A DNA stretch of 10,811 nt from Conidiobolus incongruus B7586 (GCA_000697335.1 JNEM01009223.1:1-10811); one strand, 5' to 3'. Positions 1 through 9,477 are shown, counted from the stretch's first letter. Program-made: numbers and translations. Notes: generated by a model not told the origin, from the sequence alone.

Positions 1-1240
1 TTATTAAATAATAAATATCAATATTTATATAATAAAATAGGTTATTATTTTTAATAATTATTCAAGCCTAAGTTAATATTATATTCATATTAAATTACTT
101 TTTATATTTTTATCTTTTATTTTATTTTATTTGTAGTATATTTTTTTTTCTGATTTCCCTTGAATTTATTAATTTTTATATTAATATATAAAATAGGAAA
201 TAATTTTTTTCTGGCTAAAGAGTATTATATTACAATGTCTATAATTAACTTTTAAAAAACTCAAAATAAACTAAATCAAAATATTATAAGGTATCCATAC
301 TTTATCTTAACTCAATATAATTATCCCAGTTTCCAGCATTAGGATAATATAGTTAGCTAATATTGAAATACATAGATTTAATTAGTTTAAAATTGATTTC
401 ATATCTTGAATTAATTCTTTTGATTTGTAAATAATTGATAAGAATTAAGAAGACCAAAGCTATTATAATAAATATATTAATACAGTAGAGCTATATTTTT
501 CAATAATACAATTGGGAAGTGTTTTTTTAAACATGATTTATAAATCATATTAATTCAATCAATATTATTTTTTTAACAGATTTAATTTTTTTTCATTTTA
601 TCAAGGATATTTTAAGATAATATTCTTATTCATTGATTATTATGAAACTAGAAATAAATAGTAAATAGTGATATCTTCGAATAGATTGATTTGGTGTTTC
701 AATAAACAATTATTTTTATTTAAATAGTATCAACTTAATATTTTAAAAAAATACTTAAGCTAAATATGATCAAGCTGAAAAGAATATTAAAAAATAGATA
801 ATATTGTACACTGTGTGGCTTAAAGTATAAGCTTGCTAATTGGTTGATGTTTTGGGCGGATATAATTTAAAATCAGCACTATTTTGCGGTAAAGTGACAA
901 AAACAATTACCACTTAACTCGTGGCTTGGTGGTTAGATTTGATATTTTTAATAATGTGGCAATAGAGATGTAGCAGAGTAATATAAATATGACATATAAA
1001 TCAGTTTAGTTTAGTGTAATAATGTTATCCAATTATTTAGATATTCGGTAGAATATTATATCAGAACCATACCAATTTCTAGGTCATGATTGAGGGAGGA
1101 ATTGATTAATCTGAATCTGAAGAAGGGTTAATGAACAAGGAATTTGCGGTACTGTGTTTCCTTATTAAGAAATGATATTGTTAAATCATAGTAAATCAAA
1201 CCTATTAAAGGAGAGATATAGGTTTAATTTCATTCCATTT
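1..1240. other. AT-rich intergenic DNA without a recognisable gene
   Basis: No open frame of useful length or coding character is visible on either strand. The stretch around 815-960 is somewhat richer in G than its surroundings, but it encodes nothing I recognise and does not fold as a tRNA. The stretch contains the left copy of a 35-base repeat (316-350). It also holds a small perfect hairpin at 1198-1225, with arms AAACCTAT and ATAGGTTT and a 12-base loop. The right end presumably merges into the upstream control region of the gene starting at 1560. Confidence 0.6.
316..350 (+). repeat. 35-base repeat, left copy, with internal inverted TTATCC/GGATAA
   Basis: This segment matches 10558-10592 in the same orientation at 31 of 35 positions. 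Each copy contains TTATCC and, 15-17 bases later, its reverse complement GGATAA, so the unit is itself a small hairpin. The flanking bases are only weakly similar, so the repeat is either the conserved end of a mobile element or a solo remnant. This copy has G or C at all four differing positions, so it is the less decayed of the two. The family is not identified. Confidence 0.6.
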
Positions 1241-1370
1241 CAGAATTTACATTATTACAAATAGCTGAGTTGATTGATAAAGGCTTAATTTTGTGTGCTT
1301 GTTTATTTGATCTTTAATCTGCTTGACAATCTTTTGGGGGAAAGATTGAGAAGAGAGAGTGGAGAACCGG

Positions 1371-1462
1371 CCAATCAAATCAGAAAGAACACTGAGTTGA
1401 ATAAGGAATATGGGGTGGGGTGTTTTAGTAGAGGAGGGTGGAATAAGTTTGCATATATAAAA
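1371..1462 (+). promoter_or_regulatory. Promoter of the 1560 gene: CCAAT box and TATA box
   Basis: A CCAATCA box lies at 1371-1377, matching the preferred form bound by fungal HAP/NF-Y complexes. A TATATAAAA box lies at 1454-1462, about 80 bases downstream. The ATG at 1560 follows about 100 bases after the TATA box, which leaves room for a 5' leader of some 60-80 bases. A purine- and G-rich stretch between the boxes (about 1336-1442) could hold further factor sites. The short open frames through this segment are most simply chance. The transcription start itself cannot be seen. Confidence 0.6.
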
Positions 1463-1559
1463 GATTTGTTTCACGAATTTTTAATCAAAGTATAGATCAT
1501 TTTCGACAGTTGTATACATTTCGAAATCGAAATCTTTTATTACTGTTCATTATTAATTA

Positions 1560-2447
1560 ATGACTGCTTCAACACCTTCTCTTCGATTCTCTACCCAGCT
1601 TCCACTCAACCCTACTCCTCCAACATATGAGGCAGTCACCTCTCCCAGAAAAATTACATTTGTTAAAGACAAAAACAAACCAAAAAGAGAAAGGGATCTG
1701 TTTGTCAATTCCAATTGCTACAGCTTGAGCTCAAGTGAAAGGGCTTTAAATGAGGATTCATATGTTTTAGATCAATTTTTGAATATTTATAACACAAGGC
1801 CGCTTGTGCTTATGATCATTGAAGGGTATCGATGGTCCAAAGTGCTTAGAAAGTGCTTTACTTGCTCCAATGCCTATGATCAAAATGACTTTACTCTAAC
1901 TCTAGACCTCTCTCCATATCTTCCCGAACATAGTCCTATCCAAATCACAGAAACTTATTTATCCGACTCCGATTCTAAAACTGTATCTTCCGCTCCAAAG
2001 CCTAGTGCACAGCCCAAATTCGAAAGCCTTGAAGAAACTCTTAACTATTTCACTCAAAAAGATCGTTTCATGCAAAAGCTAAGCGTAAAGAAGGAGGCCA
2101 AAATCCCCACCCAACGCTTAGCAGACTTAGTTACACAGCTCATTCGAGGTGAAGGTTACAAACACAATATCAAGGTCACCTTCAGAACCTACCTAAAGGA
2201 GATCAAGGTATTCAGCCATCGCGTCGATTCTAGAGTTGCACGCAACCATTTTCTCAAGACTTTGGCATGCTGCACAGGCCTCTGGATTCCCATTCTCCCC
2301 GCCCATCGATATTACCACAACAAAAACACCATCCAGCTGTATGCCAACTACGATATGTGTTTGTCACCGGAATACTGGCTTATTAACCATCAAATTCAAA
2401 TCACTGAAGCAGTTCAAGAATATCTTAAATACAATCATTCTAGTTAG
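1560..2447 (+). CDS. Uncharacterised 295-residue protein with an N-terminal PPxY motif
   Basis: I do not recognise this protein. The frame is intact and intronless. Its codons are more balanced than the flanking DNA, and a TATA and CCAAT promoter lies just upstream, so it is very likely a real gene. The start is the first ATG after the TATA box. Residues 1-30 are Ser/Thr/Pro-rich and contain PPTY (20-23), the PPxY motif bound by WW domains of Rsp5/Nedd4-type ubiquitin ligases. A basic patch (36-45) follows. Residues 46-130 look folded, with a hydrophobic strand at 81-88 and a CxxC pair (Cys99, Cys102). A polar linker (131-155) separates this from a second conserved-looking block (155-290), which has a hydrophobic run at 231-248 followed by RYYHNKNTI. 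No signal peptide is seen. The hydrophobic run is short for a membrane span. Two ordered domains joined by a linker, with a degron-like tail, would fit an adaptor or a ubiquitin-ligase substrate, but this is inference. Confidence 0.8.
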   Translation: MTASTPSLRFSTQLPLNPTPPTYEAVTSPRKITFVKDKNKPKRERDLFVNSNCYSLSSSERALNEDSYVLDQFLNIYNTRPLVLMIIEGYRWSKVLRKCFTCSNAYDQNDFTLTLDLSPYLPEHSPIQITETYLSDSDSKTVSSAPKPSAQPKFESLEETLNYFTQKDRFMQKLSVKKEAKIPTQRLADLVTQLIRGEGYKHNIKVTFRTYLKEIKVFSHRVDSRVARNHFLKTLACCTGLWIPILPAHRYYHNKNTIQLYANYDMCLSPEYWLINHQIQITEAVQEYLKYNHSS

Positions 2448-2696
2448 CTTATCCATTGATTACAATTTGAACCAATCTTGCTTCTCATTTCCAATCGAAA
2501 TTTATTGAATCTGAATAGTCATTCATCTTAGCTCGTCGCCCTTAAAAACACATCTTCATAGCCAAACGGCTTGATTCTAAGCCATTGTTTATGAAAATCA
2601 ATAATGTGTATTTATGATTTCATCTGCTGATTTTTAGACCGAGCAAATTGTATTTAAAAACTTCGCATTATTATATCGTTATCATTAATTAATAAA
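2448..2696 (+). terminator. Probable 3' untranslated region with AATAAA signal
   Basis: The base composition after the stop codon stays closer to that of the gene than to the desert beyond, up to about 2660. An AATAAA lies at 2691-2696, roughly 245 bases after the stop, and may be the polyadenylation signal. No coding continuation or intron is evident. Because AATAAA occurs often by chance in such AT-rich DNA, the exact site is uncertain. Confidence 0.35.
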
Positions 2697-3534
2697 CAAC
2701 ATCAATTCCATTTAAATTACCTTTGATATTGATCAAGTATTTATTTTAAGGGTTTTGTTTTACAATTTTACCATGATTCCACAAATAATTTAGATTATAA
2801 ACTTGAATATTGAAAAATGTTCATTTTAATTACACTTCAATAATCCTTTATTTAAATATACTTTATATTAAAATTTGAAAATTGTTTTAATGAATTATTT
2901 TAAATCAAATTATGATTAAATATTACATAATTATATTTCCTATTTAAATAGATAATATAAAAAATGGCATTTTATGATTTTAACTTTATTCATAAATGAA
3001 ACAGGATTTTATCAAATGTTAAATTATAATTTTACAAGTTCATTTATTCTACAAATTGAAATACCATTTCCAGATTAAGTTATGATAGCTACACACCATT
3101 TTTACTGATATCAATTAAAATTTTAATCTCAAGCAATAATTTTATTATATTTAAACTATTAATAAATTATTTAAAATATAGTCAATTTGATATCGCTAAA
3201 AGGTGCTAGAAGATATAAACTCAAATGAAATTTGTATTTAGAGAATCATGTTAAATTAATACTTAATACCAATATTGGTTAAAATATACGCTAGTTATGA
3301 GTTATTTTTGAACAATTATTATAATTAAATATTATTTTTTTTAATTTGGGATTTTAATAGAATAATTAATATATATTTCAGTATCTAAAATTAAAATAAA
3401 ATAATAAAGTGCGAAATTGTACTTTAAATTATTTTAAGGGAACAATGCAAAATCTTAATTATTGATATTATCTTAATATTTGGATTAACTTGAATAATAT
3501 GATCTTTGTCAATATCCTAATATAACTTTAAGTG
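2697..3534. other. AT-rich spacer, nothing recognised
   Basis: About 840 bases of DNA near 20% GC with dense stops in all frames. I see no RNA gene, no long repeat and no coding remnant. Composition changes abruptly at about 3580, where the GC island begins. Confidence 0.5.
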
Positions 3535-3579
3535 TTAAGGTAGGATTGCACATAAATTCCAGTGTTTATTATATATAAA

Positions 3580-3790
3580 AATTCTCTTAAAACCTGTCAC
3601 ATGCTCGGCAACACTGGCCGGGGCCAAGGTTATCAGAGCTCTGATCCCAGGAGCGGTTAGTACTTCTAGGAAAAGACGGACGAGCTGAAGCGCGTACATG
3701 ACTAGCTGAATAGCGATCATGGTGAGCAGCGTTGGGGAATACATAACCGTAAGTGGATCGACGGTGATTAATTGGCCTGAAATCATCCCG
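3580..3790. other. GC island of unknown origin with a coding-like texture
   Basis: By direct count 94 of 180 bases (52%) in 3601-3780 are G or C, with about a dozen CpG pairs, inside DNA of roughly 20% GC. Two different minus-strand frames stay open across it. One, ending near 3589, reads Ser/Arg/His-rich and finishes with a cysteine cluster (CCRAC); the other, ending near 3537, is hydrophobic. Part of the plus strand is open too. Because stop codons are AT-rich, open frames are expected by chance here, so I cannot decide whether any is real. A perfect 14-base palindrome, ATCAGAGCTCTGAT, lies at 3632-3645. The island could be a piece of a recently inserted element, a structured RNA or a transferred fragment. 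It lies beside the coding-like remnant at 3840-4125 and may belong to it. Confidence 0.5.
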
Positions 3791-3839
3791 ACCAAATAAT
3801 GTAAATAAAATTGATAGAATAAGTTCCAAATAAATTGGT

Positions 3840-4125
3840 TTTTGATAATGACCTTGGTTGAATCTTTAAGTTAGAGCAATAGCTGGTGAGTCGTGCTTCG
3901 TATGAGTATTCTACCAAAACTTCTTAACTCCTTTTAGGAATATTGATAGCTTATGACTTTTTATTGGTATCTTTAAGCTCACCAATGCAACCATCCTCAT
4001 AGGTCACATAATGCTGGTCCTAAGGAGGGCGAGATTTCCAATGCACCCCATCAAATTATTTTGGCAAGGGGTTCTCGTCAACCTGAGATGGCTCGACGGA
4101 TTGCCAAGTCGATAACTTTGACCTA
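3840..4125 (-). pseudogene. Broken coding-like remnant, possibly a retroelement fossil
   Basis: Read on the minus strand, this stretch keeps a protein-like texture in essentially one frame, interrupted by several breaks. It includes a YVTYEDGCIGEL-type segment near 3990-4030 that recalls the short C-terminal tail region of LTR-retrotransposon integrases. The resemblance is by eye only and weak. GC content is intermediate between the island next to it and the AT-rich spacer. It is clearly not an intact gene. Alternatives are a decayed host gene or a DNA transposon. No long terminal repeats could be assigned to it, and its age cannot be judged beyond being old enough to be broken. Confidence 0.3.
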
Positions 4126-4207
4126 AATAAACATTATTTAAATATCTCTAAATTGCAAAAAATTGCAATTAACTTTTTTACATTCTTTCGCTCTGTTTCG
4201 AACTCAA

Positions 4208-4568
4208 TATAAAAGTTACCTTTATCTTCAAAGTTGTGATGTAATGATATCAATTTGTGATTTTTGGAATGAAATTACTTTAATATTTTCAATAATTACA
4301 CTACCATCTAATTTTTAGAAATATTGATTAACACAATATTTGAATTATTTAAAATGAATATATTAATGTTAATTTAATTTAAAATGTGTGGACATTTATT
4401 AACAAAATATAATTCAAAATTAAAATATACTGAGATGAATTTTGATTTATATCTTGTATTTACTGATAATATGTTGCATCGATTTAGAATATCAATAGTA
4501 ATTTCATTCAATAAATCACGGATCGATACCATTACATCATAACTTTGAAGGTTTAGGTAACTTTAATA
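4208..4568. repeat. Long imperfect inverted repeats around an AT-rich core (MITE-like)
   Basis: The left arm 4208-4251 and the reverse complement of the right arm 4525-4568 agree at 38 of 44 positions, including the shared core CTTCAAAGTT. Similarity continues inward to about 4292 and 4484, including an identical GAATGAAATTACT, so each arm is about 85 bases. Weaker similarity runs outward to about 4190 and 4588. The core of about 190 bases has no coding potential. This structure fits a non-autonomous DNA element (MITE) or a foldback element. I could not identify a target-site duplication, so the true ends are uncertain. Confidence 0.6.
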
Positions 4569-4588
4569 TGGTGCTGATAACAGGATAA

Positions 4589-5016
4589 AAACATTTTGAA
4601 AATGGATGATTTTATAAATTTATGAATTAGAATATATTATAATGTTTGACATCTATTACGTGATTTTTATATTAAACTTAGGCACTATCATATCTTAATG
4701 AATTAACAATAATTGTTAGTTCAAAATATTATAGATATTTTTTATTAAATCGCTCAATAAATATTTGAAATAAAAGAATATTCATAGCAATATATAATGA
4801 ATATATTAAACATTTATCATATTTATGACAACAATATAGACCATCTAAATATTGACTGTATTAATTGATCCATTACAAATTGATATATAATTGGAATTAG
4901 TTTAATATCAATTATATTTAGATATTATTATATTCAATTTTAAATTACAAATTTTATTTGAATTTTTTAAATTGACTGTTAAATGAATTTGATGAAATAA
5001 ATTTTGATATTGAAGA
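4589..5016. other. AT-rich spacer upstream of sec6
   Basis: No gene, RNA or clear repeat is visible. A sec6 promoter must lie here or just downstream, but no convincing TATA or CCAAT arrangement stands out against the AT-rich background. Confidence 0.4.
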
Positions 5017-5066
5017 ATGAATGATTCACTGTTTTTATTAAATTCAATTTTTTTTAAATGAATTAA
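5017..5066 (+). promoter_or_regulatory. Short upstream reading frames in the possible sec6 leader
   Basis: Two tiny frames begin with ATG just before the sec6 start. One at 5017-5061 has 14 codons plus a stop. The other is a two-codon frame, ATG AAT TAA, at 5058-5066, ending 13 bases before the sec6 ATG. If the transcript starts upstream of 5017 they could lower sec6 translation. A TTAAACAG at 5063-5070 could alternatively be a 3' splice site of a leader intron, which would remove both. The transcript start is unknown. Confidence 0.25.
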
Positions 5067-5079
5067 ACAGATAAACTCA

Positions 5080-7477
5080 ATGACTTCATCTAATAATTCA
5101 ATACAAAATCAAGAGTCCTCTAATGAATTAGATGAATCTACTCAACTAGCAGTACATCGGTTATCTGAGCTTTTGAAACATCCCGATGATCTTAATGTTA
5201 AAATCGATTTCTTGCGTAGAAGGTTTCAACAGGAAAAGAGCTCCGTTGAAACACAGCTTCGGTCGGATGTTCAATCTCAATTTGATGACATTCAAGAGAC
5301 TTTTCGCTTATTTCAAAGTTCCAAGTCTGGGTTAGATGAATTAAAAGCTCACTTAGCTAAAGTAGAGGGCTTGTGCTTGGAAAATCAAACCAAAATCCCC
5401 GGCTATGATGTTATTAAAAAAGTATCATACAATTATATACCAGTCTAAATTCTTTACTAACACACATCTTTAGGTTTCCCAAGTGCATAAAAATATGATA
5501 GCAACTCAGCAGTATGTTAGAAAATTCCAAGATTTCCAAGCCAAAGTTGATGTTGTTCATGTATTAATAAAGGAAGCAAAATCTGCACCATTATCGAAGA
5601 AAAATTTACTAAGCATCCATTACGAACTGTATCATTTGGAAGAATTCAAAGATGTGACCCTTCATACTGCCAGAGATTCCTCTCAAGATGTGATTCTTAG
5701 TCTAAAAAGCTTATTCCGCGATGTAACTAATCTGGTATCTCATTTTACTAGTTTACTTTGGGAAGTAGCTACCGATATTTACGAGCTAATTGAACAAGAT
5801 CAACTAAGACTTTTGGTTCAAGTTGCCAAAATCATCGAAGTTGAAGAATCTGCGGACCGGCAAGCCGAATTGATGAATCGTGCCAAAGAGCATAATTTGA
5901 AACTGGTAGGATTAACGAGTGCTAGTAGCAAATGGAAATTGGCGGAGGGAAGTCCACGCGAACTGAAAAGGCTAAAGGACGATCTGTTTTCCAGATATAA
6001 ATCCCTAGTTCAGAATCGTTTCCAAGATCATCTTAAACAGATCGATCGCAAAGATCTCTCTGCTCTATTGGATACACTTGGGTTTGTTCCCGAAGACCTA
6101 CACTTGATTCAACAATATATCCCCCCCTGCTTTCCTGCTGAATATCAAATATTCGATCTCTTTTTGGCTGAATACCATAATACAGTACATGGAACAATAC
6201 AAAATATCCTGGTTAATGTGGCTCAACTAGAAGGTGGAGAGATATTAAAGGTTTTGAGATTTGTGCAGGATTACTTGAATTCGATGGAACTTCAGATTGG
6301 CTATACTGAAGATATGTTGGAGCCCAAATTATTAGGAGCCAATCAAACTCTGCTGATCAACAACTATCTTACTATTGTCAGAGCTAAGCTCACAGAATGG
6401 ACTAGCAACATCGTAAAAGAAGAACTGAAAAAGTTCACTGCGCGAGCCCATGCCCCTGACGTTACAGAAGATGGTACAACATGTCTCTCAAGCTCAATAG
6501 TCATGTTCCAGATGTTCGATCAGCAGATAGAGGCTGCTATTCAATCTCATTCTGATATACTGATGATTGAGCTTATTAAAGAGTTCATCAAGGCATGCCA
6601 AATCTATCAACAGAGTTTTTCCAAACAACTGAATGAGGAATGTTCCAATTACTTGGAAAATCCAGATGCCTATGATGACAGTTTCCTCCATTACGTTATT
6701 GCTCTCATGAATGATCAACTCAAGAGCATAGACTTGGGTGACAATTTGCTAGAGAAAGCAAGTGGCTTCCTCAATGACTCCAGTCGCGAGCGAGCAGCAC
6801 AATTTCTGGAAGAGCAAACTGATGGATTCTTGCGCTTGACTGACGAAGGCAATCTAGTCATCATAGAAATCATACTTGATAACATTAGGCCATACATGGG
6901 AATGCTGTACACCAGCAAATGGTATGAAGATCCAGATTTAATGGCCAGTATTATGAGTACCATCCAAGATTATTTGAACGAAATCAATAGTGTTCTCCAT
7001 CCATATTTATTTTCAAAGCTTTGCTCGAACCTATTAGAACAATATATTATCGAGTATATCCGATCGTACTTTAATAAGGGAGGTAGCTTCAAAATGCCCC
7101 AGAGTATTGATATGCTAGAGAATGACAAGAATTTTATCAATCAAATCTTCTTAGAATATATCGAAGAAGAAAAGGTATTGGAGCAAGTAGACCCAATTAA
7201 CAAATTGCATAACATCATTACTGCCACACCAAATATGATCTTTATGGACGTATATCCACTTCGACAGCAGTACCCCGATGTACCTTTGAAATTAATTGAA
7301 GAGTTGCTCAGAAGAAGGGATGATTTAAGTAAACCTCAGCTTAAGGAAGTGATTGAGGGTATTAAATCTAAACAAGAAATCCAATCTTCTAGTGATAATC
7401 AAACTGGGCCTACTATATTCTCAAAGTTAGATACAAAACTGTTTTCTAAGAATTTGAGAGAAATTATATTTAACTAA
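5080..7477 (+). CDS. sec6: Exocyst complex subunit Sec6 (EXOC3 orthologue), two exons
   Basis: Sec6 is a core subunit of the octameric exocyst, which tethers secretory vesicles to the plasma membrane at sites of polarised growth; in yeast it also binds the SNARE Sec9. Coding parts are 5080-5421 and 5474-7477, giving 781 residues, close to yeast Sec6 (about 805) and human EXOC3 (about 750). The N-terminal part (about 20-200) is helical and coiled-coil-like, as in the family. Blocks that align by eye with EXOC3 are LLVQVAKIIEVEES (227-240), CFPAEYQIF (333-341), EILKVLRFVQDYLNSM (370-385), VMFQMFDQQIEAA (457-469) and YPDVPLKLIEELLRRRDDL (714-732). No membrane segment or signal peptide is present. 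The chosen ATG is the first in the frame and gives the expected N-terminus. Tandem stops TAA TAA end the gene. There is no sign of decay. The neighbouring genes give no functional link. Confidence 0.95.
5422..5473 (+). other. 52-base spliceosomal intron in sec6
   Basis: The intron starts GTATCA and ends TTTAG. A perfect TACTAAC branch site lies at 5455-5461, with the branch A (5460) 13 bases before the final G. It falls between codons (phase 0), joining VIKK to VSQVHKN, a region continuous in Sec6 homologues. Its length is not a multiple of three, and reading into it meets a stop after eight codons, so retention would cut Sec6 to about 122 residues. The short length and exact yeast-like branch sequence support a fungal host. 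Confidence 0.93.
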
Positions 7478-7502
7478 TAATCAGTATCATACACTTTTCT
7501 TT

Positions 7503-7520
7503 AATAAATACATTAATAAA
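7503..7520 (+). terminator. Probable sec6 polyadenylation signals
   Basis: Two AATAAA hexamers lie at 7503-7508 and 7515-7520, 26 and 38 bases after the sec6 stop codon. This is a suitable position for a short 3' leader. Such hexamers are common by chance in this AT-rich DNA, so the assignment rests on position. Confidence 0.45.
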
Positions 7521-8605
7521 TAATATATTTAAATAGTTTTATTCACAACACTATAAAACACAATTCACATTCATTAATTTAGTTGTATAAAACTAAGCTA
7601 TTAATTGAATAGATTAATTTAAATTCCAAGCAAAGTGTTATAGACATTATATACTCAATCGAGTTATCAAAAATAATTGACTTCATCTAGGGCAATCAAA
7701 ATATCAAATTTTACAAATTAATTGATAATTAATTAATATTAGATATATTACTCATTTACAAATAATTAGTTTTATTTATATAGCTGTATTAATTATTCTT
7801 TAAATAAATTTATTAACATGTAAAATTATTTAAGATAGCATTATTAAATAAATCTTATATATACCATATACCATTTAAAATGAATCATAATAATTAGCAA
7901 TAATGATAATTATAATAAAATTATTTGAACAAAGAAAATCAAACTATTTTAATATATATAAATTAATTCAACCATTATTAGATAATTATATAACATTACT
8001 CTTGATTTTAAATAATAAGACTTTTGCAAGATTAAAAATATAAATATTTTAATATATAATTTATAAAAATAACTTTATTATATTCAACAAATATTTTTCT
8101 ATAGTATTATTAACTTATTGTTGTATTTTTATAAATAATAATACTTAAAAAAACCCTTTTTAATAAAGGTTAAATTTTATATTTTATAATCCAATTAAAT
8201 TTAATTTTAAAAATTTTCTTTTTTATAAGCTAATTTTTTAATTATTAACTTAAATTTGAAGTAATGGGAAATTTTTTAATTTCTGATTTTTCAAACATAT
8301 TATTAGTTTGAAATAAATAAATATATATAAAGTTAATAGGAATTTATATATTTTTAATATATATATATATAATAATTTTTTTGATTAAAAAATTAACTTT
8401 TTAAAAATAATTGTTTAATTTAATTATATTTAAACTAAATAGTAATTATCAAAGGTTTTTTATTTTAATATTAGTAAAACTTAACTATAAACCCTTTAAA
8501 ATTATTTAAAATTTACAAGCAACTTTTAATAATGAAATATTATCTAAATCAACAATTTATTACTAGGTAAATTATTTTAAAGTTAAAAAAGAAACTATCT
8601 AAAAC
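7521..8605. other. Extremely AT-rich desert
   Basis: GC content drops steadily after sec6; for example only 5 of 60 bases in 8161-8220 are G or C. No gene, RNA or confident coding remnant is visible. A simple AT run lies near 8357-8371. The N-terminal end and left terminal repeat of the mariner relic that follows may lie in 8400-8605 but could not be recognised. Confidence 0.5.
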
Positions 8606-9477
8606 TTGTTAAAATTTAAAAAACTAACCTCAATTATTATTTTTTTAATTATTAATAGAGTGAAAAAATATATTAAAAAATACCTTTTTATTTTAATTAA
8701 AGAATTATCTAAAAACTTTAATATTAGTTTTATAAGTGTTTTATATATATTAAAGTTTAAACTCAAATTAATAAATAAAAATATAAAATAAATACCTTAT
8801 AATTTAACTAAAGCTTAAAAAAAGTTAGAATAGTTATTACTAAATAAAAATTACTAAAACATTATTAGAAGCTTAAACTTTTATAATAATTAAATATAAT
8901 TAATGAATCTTAAATCCCTATATATAATCCTATATTAAAACACAAATCAAGATGTTAGATTAAGTTAAGTTAACCCCCTTTATAAATTTTTTTAAATAAG
9001 TATTTTATTAATAAGTGAATATTGATTATTATAATATATTATAATAGTATATACTATATTTATTTAATTTCTATAGGAAAATCAATTAATAGTAAACTTT
9101 ATATTGTTTTTTAAATAAAAGTATTTTTAATTATTATTCTCAATATAATTTAAAAAGACTTATTATTTTATATGATAATTATAAAATACATAAATTTAAA
9201 GCTGTAAAAAAGTTTCTAATTAAAAATAATTGGAAAAAAACTACTATATTTAGTTGATTCTTTAGATTATAACTTATGTGATTATAATTACTTTAAGCAA
9301 TTAAAAAACTAGCTTATAGGAAAGAAAATTTTTATAAGAATATTTAATTGGTATATAAAATATCAAATTTTAGTTTTTAATAAAAAGAATTATTTTTTAG
9401 ATATTAGGTTTTTGTTATAAATATACCAAAAAGTTATTAATAATAAAAGAAACTATTAAATATATATTATATATTAA
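8606..9477 (+). mobile_element. Decayed mariner-family (DD34D) transposase
   Basis: Mariner transposases move DNA elements by cut and paste using three aspartates. Here the protein can be followed from HTH to C-terminus despite many stops and at least two frame changes. IKELSKNFNIS (8696-8728) resembles the second helix-turn-helix. IPYNLTKA (8792-8815) matches the WVPHELT block. GKSINSKLY (9076-9102) matches the G.TINSELY block. YDNYKIH (9171-9191) matches the HDNARPH block holding the second aspartate. DYNLCDYNYF (9265-9294) matches DLAPSDYHLF with the third. The two aspartate codons are 106 bases apart, which is 34 intervening residues plus one inserted base. Downstream, LIGKKIF and IYQKVINN fit the C-terminal GK.F and W.K.V..N blocks. 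The expected first catalytic aspartate, near 8905, reads as Asn. Stops replace expected Trp, Gln or Ser codons, as C-to-T and G-to-A decay would give. Terminal repeats were not found. Confidence 0.8.

Noticed and set aside
910-960. tRNA-like segment (GGTGGTTAGA resembling a D-arm)
   Set aside because: No T-arm GGTTCGA-type motif or acceptor pairing follows at the right distance.
1069-1200. Short coding-like stretch (SESEEGLMNKEF) upstream of the promoter
   Set aside because: Only about 22 codons are open, with no splice context tying it to the downstream gene.
1295-1495. 66-residue open frame on the plus strand upstream of the 1560 gene
   Set aside because: It runs through the CCAAT and TATA boxes and resembles no protein; most simply it is chance openness in the G-rich promoter stretch. 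The opposite-strand frame at 1247-1474 is rejected for the same reason.
2236-2508. 90-residue frame overlapping the end of the 295-residue gene
   Set aside because: It overlaps the better-supported gene in another frame, has no promoter or homology and ends in AT-rich sequence.
3535-3829. Two minus-strand frames of 86 and 80 residues as a host gene, possibly a membrane protein
   Set aside because: Both are open because the segment is GC-rich and therefore short of stop codons. They contradict each other, and the hydrophobic look of one is what a shifted frame often gives.
6494-6963. Antisense open frames inside sec6
   Set aside because: They are shadows of the well-conserved sec6 coding sequence.
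8357-8371. AT dinucleotide run as a microsatellite of interest
   Set aside because: Short AT runs are expected in DNA near 10% GC.
8606-8791. 61-residue frame as a small host gene
   Set aside because: It has no ATG start (it opens with TTG), and it continues in frame, past stops, into recognisable mariner transposase blocks.
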